Source: Chryseobacterium echinoideorum
GTDB taxonomy: Bacteria; Bacteroidota; Bacteroidia; Flavobacteriales; Weeksellaceae
Reading direction: 5' to 3'
DNA: 64,000 bases
NCBI RefSeq assembly: GCF_007474535.1
Contig: NZ_VKNW01000003.1
Location: forward strand, 310,001-374,000
Part shown: positions 8,199 to 15,327 of the stretch, piece by piece
Layout: the number at the start of each line of letters is the position of its first letter
How positions within the stretch are numbered: the stretch's first letter is position 1
Program-made: the position numbers and the translations under genes
Notes under the pieces: generated by a model
What the model saw: only the letters and a program-made list of their open reading frames with translations
The model's database searches: none
What the model was told of the DNA's origin: nothing

Positions 8199-8256
8199 TT
8201 TTTTTGTCATCAATAAATTTATTATTATATTTACTATAAATATCATTTATAATCAA

Positions 8257-8811
8257 ATGTCAACTATAGATAGAGAAAACATTAATAAATCCATAGAAGA
8301 TTCGAGAAAACAACAAAACCTTTCTTACATTTCTAAACAAGGTATATATATTCCTGTTGATAGTTTACATTATCGAAGTTCAAAATATTTCGTACAGAAA
8401 GCAAGAAAAAGTGTTTTTTCAAAAGCTACTTTTGGAAGAAAAAGAAGAAATAAGTTTATATTTCCAGCAAGTATACAATCAGGTAAGATTAAATTCGGTA
8501 AAAATGAAATCTTAAGAATGCCTGCTAAAGAAAATAGACCTTTATCTGCGGCTAAATTCATTACTAAATATATTAACTTTTTAAGTTTAGATATTGATAG
8601 AATCACATATAAGGAAACTGACGAAAGTTATTTAATTGAGTTTCTATATCAAGAAAACTATTTTTTAATTGAATTTTTTTATGATAATGATGTAGTTTTA
8701 CTAATTCGCAACAACAAAAATAACATCAGAAAAGTTTGGGATTTTACAATAGATGAAATTATTAAACTATTACAAGTAATAGAAGAAAATACAATTAACA
8801 CAAATGAATAA
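8257..8811 (+). CDS. Unknown protein, first gene of a two-gene cassette
   Basis: 184 residues, soluble, no signal peptide. The N-terminal half is basic, with a cluster at SKATFGRKRRNKFIF (about residues 64-78). The C-terminal half is predicted alpha/beta, with aromatic and acidic strands (YLIEFLYQENYFLIEFFYDND). I recognise no family. It overlaps the following gene by 8 bp. Base composition is clearly more AT-rich than pyrG and radA on either side, which suggests acquired DNA. The pair ends in a terminator hairpin. A regulator or nucleic-acid-binding partner is only a guess from the basic patch. Confidence 0.6.
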   Translation: MSTIDRENINKSIEDSRKQQNLSYISKQGIYIPVDSLHYRSSKYFVQKARKSVFSKATFGRKRRNKFIFPASIQSGKIKFGKNEILRMPAKENRPLSAAKFITKYINFLSLDIDRITYKETDESYLIEFLYQENYFLIEFFYDNDVVLLIRNNKNNIRKVWDFTIDEIIKLLQVIEENTINTNE

Positions 8812-9337
8812 ATGTGATGAAATTTGTATTCCAAAAAGATTACATTGGGAAGCAAAGCCAATTGATGATGACTTTAACAATGAAATCTTGTTTAGAAGAG
8901 TAAAAGTGCCAATAAATGAAAATAAAATCAAAGAAAAAGAAATTTCAGCAATTATTTTTCCAATAAAAGATGACTCTTGTAATAGAGAAAAATATTCTTC
9001 TGCAAATGATGTTTTATACAATATTAATGCGAAAAACTGTGATGAGCATTTTCTCAATTTTGGAATAGTTAGCATAAATTCAAATCATATTCTATCAGAG
9101 TCAATAACACCCCATGGGTCTTCAGACATATTTACATTTAGAGTTTTACACTCTCCTACAGAATGTATGTATCCTCATTGCGAAGTGTTAGTTTTCAAAA
9201 ACGACATAAGAATTACAGACAATAAGCCTAAATCAGTAAAAGCATATATTCGGGACATAATAATTAAAAACTGTATAATCATAAAAGATTTTGATTTAGA
9301 TGAAAAAGAGAATGATTTTAATCGACAAATATTATAA
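8804..9337 (+). CDS. Unknown protein, second gene of a two-gene cassette
   Basis: 177 residues, soluble and acidic. A Cys/His-rich stretch is visible: HILSESITPHGSS followed by FRVLHSPTECMYPHCEV, with possible metal or catalytic residues H, C and H (about residues 102-130). Other cysteines are at 4 and 8. I recognise no family. It starts inside the last codons of the upstream gene (8-bp overlap), so the two are almost certainly coupled. The compact, AT-rich, two-gene layout between two housekeeping genes resembles toxin-antitoxin or defence cassettes, but no known domain supports that. Confidence 0.6.
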   Translation: MNKCDEICIPKRLHWEAKPIDDDFNNEILFRRVKVPINENKIKEKEISAIIFPIKDDSCNREKYSSANDVLYNINAKNCDEHFLNFGIVSINSNHILSESITPHGSSDIFTFRVLHSPTECMYPHCEVLVFKNDIRITDNKPKSVKAYIRDIIIKNCIIIKDFDLDEKENDFNRQIL

Positions 9338-9342
9338 ATATA

Positions 9343-9368
9343 AAGGCTTCCCAAAACTGAGAAGCCTT
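9343..9368 (+). terminator. Terminator of the unknown two-gene cassette
   Basis: Perfect 8-bp stem AAGGCTTC (9343-9350) and GAAGCCTT (9361-9368) directly after the stop codon. The following T run is weak, so efficiency is uncertain. Confidence 0.55.
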
Positions 9369-9631
9369 AACCTAAACCAAATTATATATATGAAAATTAT
9401 TGTTGCAACGACTCTTTTAAAAGTCTTACATCATATAGATTAAAAATGATTACAAAAGTTAAATTAATTTGAGTCTGCAATCAATCATCGTAAATTTTTT
9501 TTTAAACTATAATAAGCATCAATCTCTTTTGCGAACTTTCAAAAAGATGATTAAAGGCAGACAATCATTTTTAAAACACAAAAACTCCTGTTTTTTTTAC
9601 TATTTAGTTTACTTTGAATTGAAGATTATTT

Positions 9632-9781
9632 AACGCAAAGTTTTATTTTTGAAAACATTTTATTTTAAAATGCAAAGGCAAATCAATTGCTTCGCAAAGC
9701 ATGAAAACATGGCTTCATCAATCAACCTGTTGATCATCTTTGCTCCTTATATAGTTTCTATTTTTTAAAAAACTTTGCGTT
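9632..9781. repeat. 150-bp segment bounded by 13-bp inverted repeats
   Basis: AACGCAAAGTTTT (9632-9644) is repeated in inverted form as AAAACTTTGCGTT (9769-9781). The interior holds no ORF but several short self-complementary stretches around ATTGCTTCGCAAAGC. The layout resembles a MITE or REP-derived element. The whole intergenic region 9369-9899 shows nothing else I can support. Confidence 0.45.
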
Positions 9782-9899
9782 TAAAATATGTGCATTAAAA
9801 TTAAGTATGTAAAAATGACATTACTCTAAAAATATTCATGTTTAAAATTTAAGCAATTTTCAGTCTGAAAAATTCAAAAAAAATATTGAAATTCGCAGT

Positions 9900-11249
9900 A
9901 TGGCAAAACTCAAGACGGCATATTTCTGTCAGAACTGTGGTTCACAATATCCACAATGGACAGGACAATGCAAAAACTGCGGAGAATGGAACACTTTAGT
10001 AGAAGAAGTCGTTGAAAAAACCTCATCCAAAACTCCCCCTTTTTCAAAATCTAAACAACACGTTATCAACATCATTGAAGTTGAAGCCATTGAAGAGCCG
10101 AGAATAAAAACTCCTTCCGATGAATTAAACCGCGTTTTAGGAGGCGGAATTGTTTTGGGTTCAGTAACGCTAATAGGTGGTGAACCCGGGATTGGGAAAT
10201 CTACCCTGCTTCTCCAGCTTGCCCTGAAAATGAAGAAAAAAGTTTTTTATGTTTCCGGGGAAGAAAGTGCTTCACAAATCAAAATGAGAGCCGATCGTCT
10301 GGCGGAGATTAAAAACCCCAACTGCTTTCTCTTCACAGAAACCAATCTGGAAAAAATCCTCCATGAAGCCAAAAAACTGGAACCTGATTTTGTCATTATT
10401 GATTCTATTCAGACTTTACAATCGCAGTTAATCGAGAGTTCTCCCGGAACTGTTTCTCAGATTAGAGAATGCTCTAATGAGATTATCAAATACGCCAAAG
10501 AAAATAATGTGCCTGTATTTTTGGTGGGTCACATCACAAAAGACGGACAAATTGCAGGTCCCAAAGTACTGGAACACATGGTAGATGTCGTTTTGAATTT
10601 TGATGGAGACAGAAATCATCTTTTCAGATTGTTGAGAGCTAATAAAAACCGTTTCGGTTCTACTTCCGAGATTGGAATTTATGAAATGATTTCGCAAGGT
10701 TTAAAAGAGATAAAAAACCCATCCGAAATTTTAATCACTAAAAAATTTGAAGAACTGTCCGGAAATTCTGTTGCGGTAACATTAGAAGGCAACCGTCCGA
10801 TGCTTTTAGAAATTCAGGCTTTGGTAAGCACGGCAGTTTACGGAACACCGCAAAGAAGTTGCACTGGTTTTGATTCTAAAAGACTTAATATGCTTTTGGC
10901 AGTTCTGGAAAAAAGAGCAGGTTTTCAACTGGGAGCAAAAGACGTTTTTCTGAATATTACAGGCGGAATAAAAACAGATGACCCTGCTTTGGATTTAGCC
11001 GTAGTTGCATCCATATTATCATCTAATGAAGACATTGCGATCTCCGAACAGTTTTGCTTCGCAGGAGAAATTGGTTTAAGCGGAGAAATACGCCCGGTTG
11101 CCCAGGTAGAGCAAAGAATTACTGAAGCCGAAAAATTGGGATATGAGAAGATTTTTGTTTCTAATCTCAATAAAATCCCTAAAAGAAAATTCGGAATCAA
11201 GATTGAAGAAGTAAGTAAGGTTGAGGATTTCCACGAAAGGTTATTTTAA
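9900..11249 (+). CDS. radA: DNA repair protein RadA
   Basis: RadA is a RecA-like hexameric ATPase that drives branch migration in recombinational repair. The 449 residues show the expected order: a CxxC-CxxC zinc finger (C10, C13, C24, C27), Walker A GEPGIGKS (94-101), Walker B VIIDS (165-169), the RadA-specific KNRFG motif (249-253) and a C-terminal Lon-like domain with its ADP-binding-type segment LDLAVVASILSS. Length and start (MAKLKTAYFCQNCG) are standard. It stands alone, with no clear terminator seen. Confidence 0.96.
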   Translation: MAKLKTAYFCQNCGSQYPQWTGQCKNCGEWNTLVEEVVEKTSSKTPPFSKSKQHVINIIEVEAIEEPRIKTPSDELNRVLGGGIVLGSVTLIGGEPGIGKSTLLLQLALKMKKKVFYVSGEESASQIKMRADRLAEIKNPNCFLFTETNLEKILHEAKKLEPDFVIIDSIQTLQSQLIESSPGTVSQIRECSNEIIKYAKENNVPVFLVGHITKDGQIAGPKVLEHMVDVVLNFDGDRNHLFRLLRANKNRFGSTSEIGIYEMISQGLKEIKNPSEILITKKFEELSGNSVAVTLEGNRPMLLEIQALVSTAVYGTPQRSCTGFDSKRLNMLLAVLEKRAGFQLGAKDVFLNITGGIKTDDPALDLAVVASILSSNEDIAISEQFCFAGEIGLSGEIRPVAQVEQRITEAEKLGYEKIFVSNLNKIPKRKFGIKIEEVSKVEDFHERLF

Positions 11250-11368
11250 AAAATTTAAGATCTGATTAAAAAAGATTATATTTACCATTGTAAAAGCTTT
11301 ATTTATAAACTTTAGAAGAAATTCGATTTAAGAAAAAAACAATATAAATTCATATTAAAATACCAAAT

Positions 11369-12907
11369 ATGAGAAACAGAATTACTTTTTTGATGCTTTT
11401 TTGCAGTATCATTATTTTTTCACAGCATAAAATATTTCAGAACAACATCAGTGAAAACAGCCTCAGTTCAGAACAAAAAATAAATAAAGATCTTGCCTCA
11501 ACTTATCTTTCAACAAAATATTACTTGCAGCCTTCTTTTAGTTTAAAGACTGATCTTACGATACTTTTACCCACAAACAAAGAAATCAAAGCACAATTTG
11601 CCAGAAGTTTCAAATACAGCAACGGAAGCGAATCTTCAGTTTTTACCATACAAAACGAACCAAAATCTGAATTAGTTTTATCTAAAGCAGGAAATGCTAT
11701 TACAGGAATGTATGTTTCGGTTTCCGGAGAAAAAATAATTTTTCATCAGCTAGACAGCAATTTATTTGCCGTTTCTGTGGTAAACGAAGGTTCATTGATT
11801 CAGAAAGATTCTGATGAGGATTTTATTTTACACAATTCTGCAGTTTCACAAAAGGTAAACTCTAATGTCTGTCTCAATACCACACCTATTTGTCCTTCGA
11901 CAACAATAGACGTTCTTATTGTCTACACCCCTGCCGCACGAGCATCATGGGGAGGTGTTTCACAAAGCAATTCTTTTGCAGCAACGGCTATTACCAACTT
12001 CAATACTGCACTGATCAACTCAGGAGTGACCAATACCTTTATTAACTTAGTATATTCCGGGGAAATTTTTTATAACGAATCAGGAAGTATTTCTACAGAT
12101 TTATCCAGTTTCAGGAATAACGGCGATGGGGAACTTGATGATGTACATATTTTAAGAAGCACTTATGGAGCAGATCTTTGCGCTTTAGTAACAGCAACAC
12201 CAACCAATACTTGCGGGTTGGGTTATCTCAATACAAACCCTACTAATTATTCTGCTAACGCAGCATTTTCGGTAACTTTATTTAACTGCGTGGTTAGTAA
12301 TTACAGTCTTTCACACGAAATGGGACACAATATGGGACTGAGACATGACTGGTTTGTGGATACTAGTACAACGCCATGCAGCAATCATCATGGTTATGTG
12401 AATCAGACTGCTGTACTTTTAGGTACATCAAGCACCTCATCACAGCGTTGGAGAACAATTATGGCATATAATGACGAGTGTACCAACAGCGGAATCTCTT
12501 GTTCAAGAATCAACAGATGGGCAAATCCGAATGTCAACTACAATTCTGAACCTACCGGAGTTGATGTAGGAAATCCAAATCCTGCCAATGAAGCTGTGGG
12601 ATTCTCAAGATTTGCATGTGTTGTATCGCAGTTTATGCCTACATCCAGCCTTGGCACTTTTGAAGTGGGAAACAGAGATGTAATAGATTTTACCATTTTT
12701 CCTAATCCTGCAAAAGATGAAATTAATATCTGGATTAAAAATGATGAAACTTATACCTATAAAGTCGTTAATATTCTCGGACAAACCGTTATTTCGAGTG
12801 ATAAAAAAACTGTCAATTTAAAAGGGCTGTCTTCAGGAGAATATTTTCTAAATGTTTACACAGACAAAAATACTTTTGTTGCAAGCAAAAAGTTTATCGT
12901 AAAATAA
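11369..12907 (+). CDS. Secreted reprolysin-type zinc metalloprotease with T9SS sorting domain
   Basis: A 512-residue exported protease: signal peptide (about 1-18), a propeptide-like region up to about residue 165, a metzincin catalytic domain from about 175, and a T9SS type A sorting domain from about 435 (FTIFPNPAKDEINIWI, NILGQTVIS, LSSGEYFLNV). The zinc motif HEMGHNMGLRHD is at 316-327 (ligands H316, H320, H326), with the Met-turn probably IMAYNDEC. The sorting domain implies export through PorSS to the surface or medium. Cysteine-rich segments suggest disulfides. The substrate is unknown. It ends at a strong terminator. Confidence 0.9.
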   Translation: MRNRITFLMLFCSIIIFSQHKIFQNNISENSLSSEQKINKDLASTYLSTKYYLQPSFSLKTDLTILLPTNKEIKAQFARSFKYSNGSESSVFTIQNEPKSELVLSKAGNAITGMYVSVSGEKIIFHQLDSNLFAVSVVNEGSLIQKDSDEDFILHNSAVSQKVNSNVCLNTTPICPSTTIDVLIVYTPAARASWGGVSQSNSFAATAITNFNTALINSGVTNTFINLVYSGEIFYNESGSISTDLSSFRNNGDGELDDVHILRSTYGADLCALVTATPTNTCGLGYLNTNPTNYSANAAFSVTLFNCVVSNYSLSHEMGHNMGLRHDWFVDTSTTPCSNHHGYVNQTAVLLGTSSTSSQRWRTIMAYNDECTNSGISCSRINRWANPNVNYNSEPTGVDVGNPNPANEAVGFSRFACVVSQFMPTSSLGTFEVGNRDVIDFTIFPNPAKDEINIWIKNDETYTYKVVNILGQTVISSDKKTVNLKGLSSGEYFLNVYTDKNTFVASKKFIVK

Positions 12908-12930
12908 ATTTTGTTTTTAAATAAATCAAA

Positions 12931-12969
12931 AAAAATCCTTTATCTTAGTCTGAAAGATAAAGGATTTTT
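12931..12969 (+). terminator. Strong terminator after the metalloprotease
   Basis: Perfect 16-bp stem, 12931-12946 with 12954-12969, 7-nt loop, with A-rich left and T-rich right arms (AAAAATCC/GGATTTTT). It lies inside the 5' extension of the next reading frame and supports a later start for that gene. Confidence 0.85.
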
Positions 12970-12994
12970 AAATTTAAGCCTTTATAAAAATTAT

Positions 12995-13588
12995 ATGAAT
13001 TTTCTCGCCCATTCTTTTCTCTCCTTTTCTGACGGACAAATTGTCGGGCAGTTTCTAGAAGATTTTATACGGAACAATGAGCGGTATAATTTTCCAAAGG
13101 AAATCCAGGACGGAATTACCATGCACAGAGCCATTGATACTTTTACCGACGCCCATCCCGTAATTCATGAAGCTAAAAAAGTATTCAGTCCGCTTGTGAG
13201 ACTGTATGCCGGAGCTTTTGTAGATGTTTCGATGGATTATTTTTTGGCTAAAGATGTTAATTTGAATGATTTAAAAAGCTGGAAAGATCATTCACATAAA
13301 GTTTACCAAGTTCTTAATGAGAATTTAGAATATTTTCCGGATGCTTTCAAAAGGATGCTCGTAAAAATGGAGCACGATGACTGGTTATTCAATTACCGGG
13401 AAGATTGGGCAATACAATTCAGCATTCAAAATGTTTTAAACAAAGCAAAATATTTAGATAAAAACATTCCTGTTTTTCAGGCTTTTTTAGATAACAAAAA
13501 GATACTTCAGAAATGTTATAATGATTTCTTTTCTGATTTAATGGCGCATGCAAAAGCAGAAAATGCGCTTTTACAATTGGAGAGATAA
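12995..13588 (+). CDS. Acyl carrier protein phosphodiesterase (AcpH-like)
   Basis: AcpH removes the 4'-phosphopantetheine group from acyl carrier protein. The 197-residue product begins MNFLAHSFLS and carries family hallmarks: NFLAH near the N-terminus, GQFLEDFIRN, GITMHRAIDTFTDAHP (metal-type His/Asp residues) and a C-terminal helical bundle, as in the HD-like AcpH fold. Start 12995 is chosen because an upstream TTG (12911) would place the terminator hairpin within the gene. It converges on the DUF6702 gene with only 1 bp between the stops. Confidence 0.85.
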   Translation: MNFLAHSFLSFSDGQIVGQFLEDFIRNNERYNFPKEIQDGITMHRAIDTFTDAHPVIHEAKKVFSPLVRLYAGAFVDVSMDYFLAKDVNLNDLKSWKDHSHKVYQVLNENLEYFPDAFKRMLVKMEHDDWLFNYREDWAIQFSIQNVLNKAKYLDKNIPVFQAFLDNKKILQKCYNDFFSDLMAHAKAENALLQLER

Positions 13589-13589
13589 C

Positions 13590-14090
13590 TTAAAATTGCT
13601 GATACAAATATCGGTTCGGATAAGTAAGTTTTACACTTTTTCGTGTTCCATTGACAATGATATGAACCAAATTAATCTGGTCATCAAATAAATTATATAA
13701 AAAACTTACGGCAACTTCTACTTTCTGAGGATTGGACACCTGTTCAGATTCAAGATAAATATTTACCGATTCGTTATCTTCTTCGTAACCAATATAATTT
13801 GCTTTTACAAACTGATTATTTGTTTTTAGTTTAAAATATTCTGAACTATATTTTTTTAATGCTTCATTAAGTTGGGTTTTGTATGCAGCATCATTAAAAT
13901 GAAAAGGTTTTCCGTATTTTTTTGATAATCCGTTTTCCAAATCATCCAGAAAAAATCGTCCCGTAACTTCAAATTTTTCGGATTTTGAATTGTAATTTAT
14001 TTCTACCGAACCCACATGATAAGGATGTTTTGATTTATTAAAAGACAAAAGAAAAAAAAGAAAAGTTAAAAAGAGAATTGTATTTTTCAT
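13590..14090 (-). CDS. DUF6702 family exported protein
   Basis: 166 residues with an N-terminal signal peptide (about 1-18). The mature start KHPYHVGSVEINYNSKSEKFEVTGRFFLDDLE matches the DUF6702 family as I know it. No catalytic motif is visible and the role is unknown. In flavobacteria such genes usually sit beside an M1 peptidase and a HupE/UreJ-like protein, and both are found just upstream here. Its ATG overlaps the stop of the frameshifted toxin frame (ATGA-type), so it seems to be the third gene of a minus-strand operon behind a toxin-antitoxin pair. Confidence 0.75.
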   Translation of the reverse strand: MKNTILFLTFLFFLLSFNKSKHPYHVGSVEINYNSKSEKFEVTGRFFLDDLENGLSKKYGKPFHFNDAAYKTQLNEALKKYSSEYFKLKTNNQFVKANYIGYEEDNESVNIYLESEQVSNPQKVEVAVSFLYNLFDDQINLVHIIVNGTRKSVKLTYPNRYLYQQF

Positions 14091-14388
14091 TTCAGTAAAT
14101 CAATAATTTTTTCAGGATTTTGCCTTATATCAAAGAATAAAAGAACTTTTATCTGGTTTTCATCTTCTTTTCGGAAGTACATTCTGACGTGTTTTTGCCG
14201 ATTAAAACACTCTTTGTAAACTGCGATGAGTTTTGAAATTGAGCATATTTTCCATTTTCAAGATCAGTGGTAATTCTTTTTACATCTTCCAAAAAGTTTA
14301 CAACTTCACGATTCGTCCACAGCTTTCTTAGAAATTGAATATTTTCGGCTAATGTTTGTTTGGCTATTTTTGAGAATTCAACCTGCAT
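14087..14388 (-). pseudogene. RelE/ParE-like toxin, frameshifted
   Basis: The first 79 codons run to a stop at 14149 and read like a RelE/ParE toxin (QVEFSKIAKQTLAENIQFLRKLWTNREV, then SVLIGKNT). Near 14189 the frame breaks: from there the next frame continues RMYFRKEDENQIKVLLFF and then DIRQNPEKIIDLLK, the normal C-terminus of this family, and ends at TGA 14087-14089. One lost base (or two gained) explains it. The missing C-terminal strands normally carry active residues, so the toxin should be inactive unless the ribosome shifts. The family is clear and the break is seen directly. Confidence 0.8.
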
Positions 14389-14615
14389 ATTTCCTCATCA
14401 ATAAATTTTAAAAAATCTTTTTGGGAAATCATATCTTCATCTTTCAAAGATTTTCCATACTGCTCAATCGCATCAAAAACATGAGCCGGAACTCCTTCAA
14501 TCATTTCATACTCTTCTTTCTGCACAGAAACAGACTTCACCCCTTTTATTTTTTCTAAAAGTTGCTTGATAAACGCAAAGTCCTCAGAGTTTTCCAGTTC
14601 TATATTAACAATCAT
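14364..14615 (-). CDS. Putative antitoxin paired with the broken RelE/ParE toxin
   Basis: 83 residues, acidic, no signal peptide. The N-terminal half forms a beta-alpha-beta-like unit (MIVNIELENSEDFAFIKQLL, VKSVSVQKE) and the C-terminal helices are of the kind that wrap a ParE/RelE toxin. It lies directly upstream of the toxin and overlaps it by 25 bp, the usual antitoxin-first order. I cannot name the antitoxin family. With the toxin frameshifted the antitoxin may have no partner left in this locus. The call rests mainly on context. Confidence 0.6.
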   Translation of the reverse strand: MIVNIELENSEDFAFIKQLLEKIKGVKSVSVQKEEYEMIEGVPAHVFDAIEQYGKSLKDEDMISQKDFLKFIDEEICRLNSQK

Positions 14616-14681
14616 GATGTTGAAATTTATACAAAGTTAAAATAAATTTTGTATCATCGCATTTCCTTAAAATTATTAGAA

Positions 14682-15260
14682 ATGCAGGACTTTTTATTCT
14701 ATCTCAATCTCGGCTGGGAACACATAATTTCACTAGATGCACTGGATCATCAACTTTTTGTTTTAGTTTTAATTGCTGTATACACGTCCAAAGACTGGAA
14801 AAAAATTCTGGTTTTGGTGACTGCTTTTACGATTGGGCATTCCATCACTTTAGCTTTAAGCATTTTAGATATCGTAAGAGTTTCCTCAGACTGGGTAGAA
14901 TTTTTAATTCCGTTGACTATCGTTCTAACTTCTTTGGCTAATATTCTCAATAAAAATAAAAATCAGACAAAAAATCAGTTTAATTATTATATGGCTTTAT
15001 TTTTCGGATTAATTCACGGGATGGGTTTTGCCAATACTGCAAGAGTGATGATAGCCAAAAGCCAGAGCATTGCAGTTCCACTACTGGGGTTCAACATTGG
15101 TTTGGAACTCGGACAGATCCTTATTGTTTTAGGAATTTTAGTTCTGCTTTTTATTCTTTTAAATGTATTTAAAATCAATAAAAAGGACTGGGTTTTGTTT
15201 ATTTCTTCAGGAGTTTTTGCTTTGGCTTTAAAGATGACTTTGGAAAGAATTCCTTTTTAA
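14682..15260 (+). CDS. HupE/UreJ family membrane protein
   Basis: A 192-residue polytopic membrane protein with about six hydrophobic segments. HupE/UreJ-like features: LDALDHQLFVLVL near the N-terminus, FTIGHSITLALS, and FFGLIHGMGFANTAR, with conserved His residues that could bind nickel or cobalt. HupE and UreJ are linked to metal supply for hydrogenase or urease, but neither enzyme is visible here. In flavobacteria this gene typically precedes an M1 peptidase, as it does here (68 bp apart), and it may serve another role. The start is the ATG at 14682; the TTG upstream adds 11 poor residues. Confidence 0.85.
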   Translation: MQDFLFYLNLGWEHIISLDALDHQLFVLVLIAVYTSKDWKKILVLVTAFTIGHSITLALSILDIVRVSSDWVEFLIPLTIVLTSLANILNKNKNQTKNQFNYYMALFFGLIHGMGFANTARVMIAKSQSIAVPLLGFNIGLELGQILIVLGILVLLFILLNVFKINKKDWVLFISSGVFALALKMTLERIPF

Positions 15261-15327
15261 GGCCGAAACATTTTAAAGTTTTCAACTACTTATTATTATA
15301 TTTGATAATTATTAAATTTTTCTTCTC

